Shown here one piece after another: positions 6,255 through 12,005 of a DNA stretch of 12,005 nucleotides (the first letter of the stretch is position 1; each line of letters opens with the position of its first letter). The translations under genes were made by a program, and so were the position numbers. Origin of the DNA: Actinomycetes bacterium (GTDB lineage: Bacteria; Actinomycetota; Acidimicrobiia; Acidimicrobiales; Microtrichaceae); assembly GCA_023423215.1 (NCBI GenBank), contig JAFAFZ010000099.1, positions 1-12,005 of the forward strand. The letters are read 5' to 3'. Under the pieces are notes generated by a model. The model did no database searches. It was not told the origin of the DNA and was given only the letters and a program-made list of their open reading frames with translations.

Positions 6255-7886
6255 ATGAAGAAGACCGCACTCGTCGCCCTCGCCATCGCCCAGTTCGTGA
6301 TGGTCCTGGACCAGTCGGTGATGAACGTGTCGATCAGCCAGCTCGTGGCCGACTTCGACACGACCGTGCCCACCATCCAGGCGGTCATCACCCTGTACTG
6401 CCTGGTGATGGCGATGCTGATGCTCACCGGCGGCAAGATCGGCGACATCATCGGCCGCCGACGAGCCTTCGTCATCGGCCTCGTGATCTACGCCGTCGGG
6501 TCGGCGACCACCGCCTTCGCACCGTCGGTGCTGGTGCTCGCCCTCGGCTGGTCGGTCCTCGAGGGGATCGGCGCAGCGCTGGTGCTGCCCGCGCTCGCCG
6601 CCCTGATCGCCGGCAACTTCCAGGGCGCTCAGCGCAAGTCGGCCTACGCTGTGATCGGTGGCGTGGCGGGCGCGGGGATCGCGATCGGTCCGATCCTGGG
6701 CGGCTGGGCGACGACCGAGCTCACGTGGCGCGTGGTCTTCATCGGCGAGGTCGTGCTCGTCGCGATCATCCTGCTCCTGACGCCGCGGATGGACGACGCC
6801 CTGCGGGACGGGCCGGCTCCGCACCTGGACGTCGTCGGGTCGGTGCTGTCCGCGGTCGGCATCGGCGCGATGGTGCTGGGCGTGCTCCAGTCGAGCACGT
6901 GGGGCTTCGTCACCCCGAAGGACTCCCCGATCGAACCGCTCGGCTTCTCGCTCTCGGTGTTCGTCATCATCGGCGGCGCGCTCTGCCTGTGGACCTTCGT
7001 CGAGTGGTCCCGTCGCCGGGAGCGCACCGGTCGGGATCCGCTCGTGCACCTCCGCCTTTTCTCGATCCCCTCGCTGCGCGCCGGGCTCGTCGGGCTGTTC
7101 ACCCAGAACCTGGTGCTCATGGGCGTGTTCTTCGTCGTCCCGCTCTACCTGCAGCTGGTCATCGGCCTGGACGCGCTGGACACCGGTCTGCGGATGCTCC
7201 CGATCTCGATCACGATGTTCCTGTGCTCGGCGCTCGGCTCGCGCCTCTCGACGCGGGTGTCGATCCGCACCATCGTGCGGACGGGCCTGCTCACCTCGAC
7301 CCTCGCCATCGGCGTCCTGCTCGCCACGGTCGACCCGGAGCTGAACGACCGCGGCTTCGCCGTGTCGATGGCGCTGCTGGGCGTCGGCATGGGCCTGATC
7401 GTCTCGCAGCTCGGCAACGTCGTGCAGTCCTCGGTCGACGCGTCGGGGCGCGGCGAGGCCGGCGGCCTGCAGTACACGGGGCAGCAGCTCGGCTCGTCGG
7501 TCGGCGTGGCGCTGATCGGCGCGCTCGTGCTCGCAGGGCTGACGAACGTGTTCCTCGAGCAGGTCGCCTCGGACGAGCGCATCGCCCCCGAGGTCGCCCA
7601 GCAGGTCGGGGTCGCGGCCGGTGACGGCGTCGACTTCGTGTCGTCGGACGACATCGCTGCGGCGGCCGAGGAGGCCGGCGTCGACGACGCCTCGACCGCA
7701 GCGCTCGTCGACGACTACGAGGATGCCCAGCTCCGGGCCCTGCGCACCGGCCTGCTGGCCACCGGCGTCCTGGCGCTCCTCTCGCTGATGTCCACCCGCC
7801 ACCTGCCGCGATCGCTCGCGGGCGAGGACGAGGGGTCCGGGGCCGCTCCGCAGGATCTGGGTGCGGCGGGCGCTGCGTCTGGTTGA
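6255..7886 (+). CDS. MFS transporter, DHA2 (14-TMS drug:proton antiporter) family
   Basis: The 543-residue membrane protein has many hydrophobic segments, consistent with the 14-helix DHA2 group of multidrug exporters such as EmrB and QacA. The first helix contains MVLDQSVMNVSISQL, the family's LDxTVVNVALP-like motif. Motif A appears as GGKIGDIIGRRR between helices 2 and 3, and the antiporter motif C as GVAGAGIAIGPILGGW in helix 5. An acidic extramembrane loop near the C-terminus (about residues 435-485) precedes the last helix, and the tail is Gly/Ala-rich. It probably exports a hydrophobic compound using the proton gradient; the substrate is unknown. GAGG lies eight bases before the ATG. 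The SRPBCC gene starts eight bases after the stop. Confidence 0.92.
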   Translation: MKKTALVALAIAQFVMVLDQSVMNVSISQLVADFDTTVPTIQAVITLYCLVMAMLMLTGGKIGDIIGRRRAFVIGLVIYAVGSATTAFAPSVLVLALGWSVLEGIGAALVLPALAALIAGNFQGAQRKSAYAVIGGVAGAGIAIGPILGGWATTELTWRVVFIGEVVLVAIILLLTPRMDDALRDGPAPHLDVVGSVLSAVGIGAMVLGVLQSSTWGFVTPKDSPIEPLGFSLSVFVIIGGALCLWTFVEWSRRRERTGRDPLVHLRLFSIPSLRAGLVGLFTQNLVLMGVFFVVPLYLQLVIGLDALDTGLRMLPISITMFLCSALGSRLSTRVSIRTIVRTGLLTSTLAIGVLLATVDPELNDRGFAVSMALLGVGMGLIVSQLGNVVQSSVDASGRGEAGGLQYTGQQLGSSVGVALIGALVLAGLTNVFLEQVASDERIAPEVAQQVGVAAGDGVDFVSSDDIAAAAEEAGVDDASTAALVDDYEDAQLRALRTGLLATGVLALLSLMSTRHLPRSLAGEDEGSGAAPQDLGAAGAASG

Positions 7887-7894
7887 ATGCGCCC

Positions 7895-8353
7895 ATGTCC
7901 GCACCGCTCGAGATCACACGAGACATCGCCGCCAGCCCCGAGGCCGTCTACGACGCCATCTCGGACGTGACCCGCATGGGCGAGTGGTCCGAGGAGTGCT
8001 ACGCCTGCGAGTGGCACGACGGCGTCGACGGGCCGGCGCTCGGCGCCACCTTCGACGGCCACAACCGCAACGGCGAGCACGAGTGGACGACCCAGGGCAA
8101 GGTCATCGCCGCCGATCGCGGCTCGGCCTTCGCGTTCGAGTGCTCGATGATGGACTTCCACTTCTCCACCTGGGGCTACCGCATCGAGCCGACCGCGGAG
8201 GGGTGCCGCGTGACCGAGTGGAGCGAGGACCTGCGGCCGGAGTCCGCGCTGGAGTTCAGCCAGCAGCTCTCGGGCATCACCGACCGCTCGGCCCGGAACC
8301 AGCAGACGATGAGCGGCACGCTCGAGCGCCTCGCCGCGGCGCTCGAGTCCTGA
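7895..8353 (+). CDS. SRPBCC family protein (START-like fold)
   Basis: This 152-residue protein begins MSAPLEITRDIAASPEAVYDAISDVTRMGEWS, the standard opening of the SRPBCC/polyketide-cyclase-like superfamily: a strand, the S-P-E-x-V-Y-D helix, then a tryptophan. Two cysteines (ECYACEW) follow at about residues 33-36. The fold makes a helix-grip pocket that binds a hydrophobic ligand; enzymes, lipid carriers and toxins share it, so no reaction is assigned. The C-terminal helix (NQQTMSGTLERLAAALES) is typical. The gene starts eight bases after the MFS stop and lacks a clear Shine-Dalgarno, so it may be read by coupling to the MFS gene. An in-frame TTG at 7883 is a less likely start. Confidence 0.82.
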   Translation: MSAPLEITRDIAASPEAVYDAISDVTRMGEWSEECYACEWHDGVDGPALGATFDGHNRNGEHEWTTQGKVIAADRGSAFAFECSMMDFHFSTWGYRIEPTAEGCRVTEWSEDLRPESALEFSQQLSGITDRSARNQQTMSGTLERLAAALES

Positions 8354-8373
8354 GCACGACGAGCCGAGACCCG

Positions 8374-9315
8374 ATGCCGAGCGACCCGTCCCCGACCGCA
8401 GCGGAGGGGACCTCGACGCGCCGTCGGCCCTCCGCCCCGGGCGCACCGCTCGGCCCGGGCTCGATCCTGTGGTCGATCGCCGGCGACCCCCGTGGCCTGC
8501 TGACCGGCACCGCAGCGGGGATCATGCAGCTGATGCTCCCGGGCCTGGGCGCGGGCGTCACCGACCACTCGAACTTCTTCGACGACCCCTACGACCGGAT
8601 CTTCCGGTCGGTCCCGTTCATCTGGGGGTCGATCTTCTCCGAGGGGGACGAGGCCGACGCGCGGGGACGGCAGATCCGCGACTTCCACCCCGACATCAAG
8701 GGGACCGACCACCACGGCCGTGCGTACCACGCGCTCGACCCGGACGTGTTCTGGTGGGCGCACGCGACCTTCACCTGGGAGTTCTTCCGGGCGCACGAGC
8801 TGTACTTCCCCGGGTCGCTGTCCCGTTCGCAGCAGGAGCAGCTCTACGGCGAGTCGGTCACCTGGTACCGCCGCTACGGCGTGAGCGACCGTGCCGTACC
8901 GCTGACGTTGGACGACTTCCGGAAACGGTTCGAGCACATCTGCGCCCACGAGCTCGAGCGCACGCCGGCCGTCGACTGGGTGCTGGACCCGAGCACGAAC
9001 CCGGGTCCCGCCGAGGTGCCCCACCTGCCCGGACCGCTGTCGATCCTCGACGGCCTCGTGGGCGAGGTGGCCGGTGACGTGCTGCGCCTGCTGGTGTACG
9101 GCTGCCTGCCCGACATCGTGCGGCGACGGTTCGGGTTCCGCTGGTCGAACCTCGACCGGCTCCGCTACGCCTCGATCTGCGCGGCGCTGCAGGCCTCGGG
9201 TCCGGCGGTGCGCCACGGCTTCCTGGGCGGCCTGTGGCCCGCCGGCACGCCGCACCTCGACCCCGCGGACCATCGCCGCGTCGTCGTGACGGGCGGCGAC
9301 CGGCGCGATCACTGA
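8374..9315 (+). CDS. oxygenase MpaB family protein (DUF2236, putative heme protein)
   Basis: The product is 313 residues. After a Pro/Ser-rich N-terminal 25 residues it follows the DUF2236 pattern: GSILWSIAGDPRGLLTGTAA, MLPGLGAGVTDHSNF, a segment with His105 (DFHPDIKG), then DPDVFWWAHATFTWEF with His130. A conserved His in this region coordinates heme b in the related latex-clearing protein, and MpaB of mycophenolic acid biosynthesis is an oxygenase of the family. By analogy this may be a heme-dependent oxygenase cleaving a hydrophobic substrate, but that is inference. It lies 20 bases after the SRPBCC gene and probably shares its transcript, pairing a ligand-binding fold with an oxygenase beside an exporter. 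There is no strong Shine-Dalgarno. Confidence 0.85.
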   Translation: MPSDPSPTAAEGTSTRRRPSAPGAPLGPGSILWSIAGDPRGLLTGTAAGIMQLMLPGLGAGVTDHSNFFDDPYDRIFRSVPFIWGSIFSEGDEADARGRQIRDFHPDIKGTDHHGRAYHALDPDVFWWAHATFTWEFFRAHELYFPGSLSRSQQEQLYGESVTWYRRYGVSDRAVPLTLDDFRKRFEHICAHELERTPAVDWVLDPSTNPGPAEVPHLPGPLSILDGLVGEVAGDVLRLLVYGCLPDIVRRRFGFRWSNLDRLRYASICAALQASGPAVRHGFLGGLWPAGTPHLDPADHRRVVVTGGDRRDH

Positions 9316-9336
9316 TCGCCGACGACTGATCGGCAG

Positions 9337-9366
9337 CGGCGGAGCCCGGGTGTGCCCGCACCGCCG
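9337..9366 (+). terminator. possible factor-independent hairpin after the MpaB-like gene, overlapping a promoter
   Basis: CGGCGG (9337-9342) pairs with CCGCCG (9361-9366), and within the loop CGGG (9347-9350) pairs with CCCG (9355-9358) around TGTG. It stands 21 bases after the stop of the MpaB-like gene and has no T run. The GGTGT of the next gene's promoter lies inside the inner hairpin, so a terminator and a promoter would share the same bases. Confidence 0.3.
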
Positions 9367-9375
9367 TCGGGGTAG
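9349..9375 (+). promoter_or_regulatory. SigB/SigF-type promoter: GGTGT-N16-GGGTAG
   Basis: GGTGT (9349-9353), 16 bases and GGGTAG (9370-9375) stand eight bases before the GTG at 9384. It is nearly identical to the promoter at 507-533, including the flanking CCC before GGGTGT and GTCG before GGGTAG. No Shine-Dalgarno fits between it and the start, so a leaderless transcript is predicted. Confidence 0.6.
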
Positions 9376-9383
9376 GTCCGGGC

Positions 9384-9920
9384 GTGACGACGGACGGGTC
9401 CGCCACGCGCGCGACGGCGGAGCACCACGTGGTGATCGACGGACGGCGCTGGCGCGCCACCGACCCGGAGCTGCCGGACCGGTTCCGATCCGAGCTGGTC
9501 GCCGAGCTGATGGATTCCCGCCGCGCGGTGGCCGCCGCCCGTCGGGCGGACGACGCCGACGCGGAGCGGGCCGCTCGGCGGCGTGTGCAGGACGCCAAGG
9601 TCGCGCTCGGCGAGCGCGGGCACCCGTGGTGGGAGTCCGACACCGCGGACACCCGGGCGCCACGCATCCGCTCCACGGTCCGGGCACTGGCCCATCACCG
9701 GGGACCCGACGGATCGATCTGCCCGAGCGACGTCGCCCGGACGCTCGGCGGCACGCCCTGGCGGCCGCTGATGGACGAGGTGCGCGACGCCGCGAGGCAG
9801 CTCGCCGGCGACGGCGAGGTGCACCTGACGTCGGGTTCCACCGTGCTCGACCCGGCGCAACCGCTCCGCGGCGCCATCCGCATCCGCGACGGCTCGGCGC
9901 CCGGAGGGGCGGCTGGGTGA
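9384..9920 (+). CDS. DUF3253 domain protein with N-terminal basic/helical extension
   Basis: This 178-residue protein has two parts. Residues 14-84 run HHVVIDGRRWRATDPELPD, then a long charged helix rich in Arg, Ala and Asp, and end in a conserved-looking GHPWWE (79-84). Residues 95-169 match DUF3253: IRSTVRALAHHRG, SICPSDVARTLGG, WRPLMDEVRDAARQLAGDGEV, and RGAIRIRDG, a pattern that reads as a small winged-helix-like domain. No enzymatic residues are evident, and the function of DUF3253 is unknown. Proteins with this two-part build are often mislabelled as Tol biopolymer transporters in actinobacteria. The GTG start is chosen because it lies eight bases after the GGGTAG element. A strong hairpin follows the stop. 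Confidence 0.8.
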   Translation: MTTDGSATRATAEHHVVIDGRRWRATDPELPDRFRSELVAELMDSRRAVAAARRADDADAERAARRRVQDAKVALGERGHPWWESDTADTRAPRIRSTVRALAHHRGPDGSICPSDVARTLGGTPWRPLMDEVRDAARQLAGDGEVHLTSGSTVLDPAQPLRGAIRIRDGSAPGGAAG

Positions 9921-9923
9921 GCA

Positions 9924-9969
9924 CCACGGGCCCGTTCGCGCGCTGTCCGGCGATCCGAACGGCCCGTGG
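9924..9969 (+). terminator. strong stem-loop terminator without T run
   Basis: Four bases after the TGA of the DUF3253 gene, CCACGGGCCCGTTCG (9924-9938) pairs with CGAACGGCCCGTGG (9956-9969) as a 14-bp stem with one bulged C and a 17-base loop. No T run follows, which is common for actinobacterial terminators. This is the most convincing terminator-like structure in the window. Confidence 0.65.
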
Positions 9970-9971
9970 GT

Positions 9972-9993
9972 CACCCTTTCGGGTGGTTTCACC
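9972..9993 (+). other. two small overlapping, mutually exclusive hairpins
   Basis: CACCC-TTTC-GGGTG (9972-9985) and GGTG-GTTT-CACC (9982-9993) share the GGTG bases, so only one can form at a time. They follow the larger terminator stem directly. They may extend termination or act as a leader structure before the STAS gene; the evidence is the pairing alone. Confidence 0.3.
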
Positions 9994-10128
9994 GCTCTGG
10001 GGGCCGGTCAGCGGGTCGCGCGAGCTGTGTCGTGCACCGATCCGCCCTACGGTCGAGGGCACGACGTGAACCCGGACGTGCCGTTGCGGCTGTGCCTCCC
10101 CGTTTGCCTTGAGCAAGGAGCGACTGCC

Positions 10129-10458
10129 ATGAGCCTCGACACCCCGTCCAGTCCGGAGATGACCCCCTCGGACCCGTTCCTGGACGTCACCCGTCTCGAG
10201 CTGAGCGGCGACATCGACCTCGACACCGTCGACGGACTCGTCCGCCAGCTCGGCGACGCCCAGCGTCCCGGGGTGCCGACCGTCCTCGACATGTCCGCCG
10301 TCACGTTCATGGACTCCACGGGCCTGCGTGCCCTGTTGAGCCATCGGGCCGAGGGTCACACGCTGACCATCGAGAACCCGTCGCGCCAGGTGGCTCGTCT
10401 GCTCGAGCTGTCCGAGCTGACCTCGGTGTTCCTCGCCCCCGCGTCGCCGATCGACTGA
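10129..10458 (+). CDS. STAS-domain anti-anti-sigma factor (SpoIIAA/RsbV-like)
   Basis: The 109-residue protein consists of a short N-terminal extension and one STAS domain: LDVTRLELSGDIDLDTVDGLVRQL at 18-41, TVLDMSAVTFMDSTGLRALL at 51-70, and a C-terminal LTIENPSRQVARLLELSEL. The MDSTG motif holds the serine (Ser63) normally phosphorylated by an anti-sigma kinase. Unphosphorylated STAS proteins of this type bind the kinase and free the sigma factor. There is no kinase, phosphatase or sigma gene in the window. AAGGAG lies about nine bases before the ATG (10129-10131), in contrast to the leaderless-looking genes nearby. GGGTA-type promoters lie on either side, but I see none clearly upstream of this gene, whose 208-base leader region has only the hairpins at 9924-9993. 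Confidence 0.92.
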   Translation: MSLDTPSSPEMTPSDPFLDVTRLELSGDIDLDTVDGLVRQLGDAQRPGVPTVLDMSAVTFMDSTGLRALLSHRAEGHTLTIENPSRQVARLLELSELTSVFLAPASPID

Positions 10459-10478
10459 CCCGCGCGACGGCGGGCGCA

Positions 10479-10505
10479 GGTGTGGCGGCACGGGTCGACG
10501 GGTAA
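10479..10505 (+). promoter_or_regulatory. SigB/SigF-type promoter: GGTGT-N16-GGGTAA
   Basis: GGTGT (10479-10483), 16 bases and GGGTAA (10500-10505) start 20 bases after the STAS stop codon and end 11 bases before the ATG at 10517. A leaderless or very short-leadered transcript is predicted. Confidence 0.6.
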
Positions 10506-10516
10506 CCCTGCCGACG

Positions 10517-11155
10517 ATGACCGCTCCCGCGACCCCGGACCAGCTGGCCCGACGGACGCCGGAGGTCGCTCCCGACCTGCTCCGCTACGGCTGGGCCTCC
10601 GCCGCGCTCGACGCCGAGCCGGCGCTGCTCCTGACGTGGGCCGGGCACCCGGACGCCGCGATCCGACGGGCCGTCATGCGGTCGCCGCGGCTGAGCGAGC
10701 CTGCGGCCGAGCTCGTCGTCGCCACGCGGCGATCCGGCCTGCACACCCTCGCCGCCAACCCGGCCTGCCCCCGGCCCCTCCTCGCCGGCCGCCCGGCGGC
10801 GCTGCGCCGGCACGACGCCCTCACCCGGGCGCTGGACGGACGCTCGTTGCAGGACGTGTCCGAGGATCCGCACCCGGAACGATGGATCCCTCTGGCTTCG
10901 CCGACGCTCGACCTGGTGCTGGCGTCGTCGCCGCACCTCGACGGCGAGGCTGCGCGAGCCCTCGCGACCCGGCGGGATCGGCCGGTGGACCCGTGGGTCG
11001 GCGCGCTGCTCGTCGCCCGCTCGGGTCCCGAGCTGCGCGCGGACCTGGCCACCCGTCTCGGCGCCGAGGCGCGCCGTGCGGTGGACCGGCTGCTCGAGGT
11101 GTGGCTCCTGTCCGGGCGTGCCGGCCGAGGTTCCGCGGGGTCGGCCCGCGGGTAG
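10517..11155 (+). CDS. LRV/HEAT-like helical repeat protein
   Basis: The 212-residue, Ala/Leu/Arg-rich protein shows repeating helix pairs of the leucine-rich-repeat-variant type: LLLTWAGHPDAAIRRAVMRS then SPRLSEPAAELV (about 37-67), SGLHTLAANPACPRPLLAG (73-91), LASPTLDLVLASSPHLDGEAARALA (126-150) and a final amphipathic helix to about 199. The recurring N-P or S-P followed by a short helix is what suggests the family. Such proteins are scaffolds that bind other proteins; no catalytic residues are seen. There is no signal peptide or membrane segment, so it is probably cytoplasmic. The ATG is 11 bases after a GGGTAA element and has no Shine-Dalgarno. The stop codon TAG (11153-11155) is part of the next promoter's GGGTAG. 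Confidence 0.65.
   Translation: MTAPATPDQLARRTPEVAPDLLRYGWASAALDAEPALLLTWAGHPDAAIRRAVMRSPRLSEPAAELVVATRRSGLHTLAANPACPRPLLAGRPAALRRHDALTRALDGRSLQDVSEDPHPERWIPLASPTLDLVLASSPHLDGEAARALATRRDRPVDPWVGALLVARSGPELRADLATRLGAEARRAVDRLLEVWLLSGRAGRGSAGSARG
11129..11155 (+). promoter_or_regulatory. SigB/SigF-type promoter: GGTTC-N16-GGGTAG
   Basis: GGTTC (11129-11133), 16 bases and GGGTAG (11150-11155) form the copy closest to the GGTTT-N16-GGGTAY consensus in the -35 half. It lies wholly inside the end of the preceding coding sequence, and its last three bases are that gene's stop. It gives a leader of roughly 30 bases carrying AGGAG before the GTG at 11191. Confidence 0.6.
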
Positions 11156-11190
11156 TGGGGAGCGACGTCCCCGAGACCAGGAGCCCTCCC

Positions 11191-11673
11191 GTGCCCACCC
11201 TGCGAGAACAGGTCGAGATCGACGCGAGCCCCCACCACGTGTGGCAGGTCCTCGCGGACGTGACGCTGCTCCCCGAGCTGTCCAGCTCGACCACCGAGGT
11301 GCGCGCGGACGGCCTGCTGGCGCGTGTCGGGCAGACCTTCGAGCAGACCGTGCGGCTCGCCGGTCGGTCCTGGACCTCGACCTGGCAGGTCGACGAGATC
11401 GACCCCGGGCAGCTGCTGCGCATCGCCGGATCGCTGCCGGGTGGCACCCCGTACCGCATGGCGCAGCGCCTCGACGGCCTGGGCGGCGGGCGCAGCCGGC
11501 TCGTCATCGAGGCGAGCTACGAGCTGCCGATGGGGTCGCTCGGTCGGCTGGCGAGCCGACTCGGCGTGGAGCGCCGGGCCCGCAACGAGCTCCGAGAGGT
11601 CCTGGAGGGGGTCGCCCGGATGAGCGCCGAGATCGAACGCGGCACCCCGACCTCGGCCGGTGCCACCCCGTGA
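11191..11673 (+). CDS. SRPBCC family protein (polyketide cyclase/START-like)
   Basis: The 160-residue protein begins MPTLREQVEIDASPHHVWQVLADVTLLPELS, the opening of the SRPBCC superfamily with its A-S-P-x-x-V-W helix. It continues with beta strands (VGQTFEQTVRLAGRSWTSTWQVDEIDPG region) and a C-terminal helix with RNELREVLEGVARMSAEIE. Like the other SRPBCC gene at 7895 it should fold around a hydrophobic ligand pocket; the ligand is unknown. The GTG has AGGAG seven bases upstream. Its stop overlaps the start of the oxidoreductase gene by four bases (GTGA), so the two are translationally coupled and may act on the same compound. Confidence 0.85.
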   Translation: MPTLREQVEIDASPHHVWQVLADVTLLPELSSSTTEVRADGLLARVGQTFEQTVRLAGRSWTSTWQVDEIDPGQLLRIAGSLPGGTPYRMAQRLDGLGGGRSRLVIEASYELPMGSLGRLASRLGVERRARNELREVLEGVARMSAEIERGTPTSAGATP

Positions 11674-12005
11674 GCGTCGAGTCCTTCCCCGCAGCGACCC
11701 CCGAGGCCGGCGTGCCGCTCGTCGAAGGTCCGAGCAGCACCACGGTCGACGCCGTCGTGGTCGGTGGCGGCCACAACGGCCTCGTCGCCGCGACGCTCCT
11801 GGCCGACGCCGGCTGGGACGTCGTGGTGCTGGAGGCGGCCGCCGAGGCCGGCGGTGCGGTGCGCTCCGACGAGCTGCACCCCGGCTTCGTCACCGACCGG
11901 TTCTCGTCCTTCTACCCGATGACCGCGGCGTCGCCGGTCATGCGCTCGCGCGCGCGCGCCCAGCACGCGCGCGAGTGGGTCCACGCACCCAACGTGCTGG
12001 CCCCC
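11670..12005 (+). CDS. FAD-dependent oxidoreductase, phytoene-desaturase/PYROXD2-like, partial (C-terminus outside window)
   Basis: The first 112 residues are present. After a 25-residue variable leader comes a Rossmann FAD-binding motif, VDAVVVGGGHNGLVAATLLA, with the glycine loop GGGHNG at 32-37, Glu55 for the ribose hydroxyls in VVVLEA, and GGAVRS at 61-66. The following SSFYPMTAASPV is typical of the phytoene dehydrogenase-related flavoproteins, which oxidise or isomerise isoprenoid or other hydrophobic substrates. The GTG start overlaps the SRPBCC stop. Residues 92-102 (RSRARAQHARE) are unusually arginine- and alanine-rich where relatives carry something like SLGLEQHGLE, and the DNA there is a CG-alternating run. 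Confidence 0.88.
   Translation, partial: MSVESFPAATPEAGVPLVEGPSSTTVDAVVVGGGHNGLVAATLLADAGWDVVVLEAAAEAGGAVRSDELHPGFVTDRFSSFYPMTAASPVMRSRARAQHAREWVHAPNVLAP

Noticed and set aside
10110..10121. CCTT-GAGC-AAGG mini-hairpin that could mask the STAS gene ribosome-binding site
   Set aside because: The stem is only four base pairs with a four-base loop, too weak alone to claim translational control.
1..12005. Defence system, CRISPR array, insertion sequence, prophage or tRNA
   Set aside because: I saw no spaced repeats, transposase motifs, terminal inverted repeats, phage structural genes or tRNA-like arms on either strand.

Overview
The window is very GC-rich DNA with dense bacterial genes and long open shadow frames on the opposite strand. 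Its families (NadE with an N-terminal glutaminase, MpaB/DUF2236 oxygenase-like protein, DUF3253 protein, STAS anti-anti-sigma factor, START-fold proteins) and its leaderless-looking starts point to an actinobacterium (Actinomycetota). I cannot name the genus. No rRNA, tRNA, CRISPR array, insertion sequence or phage module is visible, so this looks like ordinary chromosome.

Layout. (1) 1-834: a partial small membrane protein (minus strand) is divergent from a small, acidic, probably disordered protein. Between them are a perfect 14-bp palindrome and at least one stress-sigma-type promoter. (2) 890-4672: four genes joined by 4-bp start/stop overlaps: histidine phosphatase, ParB/sulfiredoxin-fold protein, CinA/PncC-type NMN amidohydrolase and glutamine-dependent NAD+ synthetase. 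This looks like an NAD synthesis and recycling operon carrying two extra genes of unknown role. (3) 4669-6139, minus strand: a GNAT acetyltransferase followed by a zeta-crystallin-like quinone reductase. The reductase converges on nadE so tightly that both stop codons sit in one CTAG. (4) 6255-9315: a DHA2-type MFS exporter divergent from the GNAT gene, then an SRPBCC protein and an MpaB/DUF2236 putative oxygenase. (5) 9384-12005: a DUF3253 protein closed by a strong hairpin, a STAS-domain anti-anti-sigma factor, an LRV/HEAT-like repeat protein, and a translationally coupled SRPBCC protein plus FAD-dependent oxidoreductase (cut by the window end).

How they may work together. Four plus-strand genes or operons (544, 9384, 10517, 11191) are each preceded by GGTGT or GGTTC, exactly 16 bases, then GGGTAG or GGGTAA. 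This resembles promoters of the SigB/SigF general-stress family of actinobacteria. A fifth, weaker copy precedes the minus-strand membrane protein. One of the intervening genes encodes a STAS protein of the type that releases such sigma factors from their anti-sigma kinases. I infer a local stress-sigma regulon with a possible regulator among its targets. The second item of interest is the four-gene NAD cassette with its unexplained phosphatase and ParB-fold partners.
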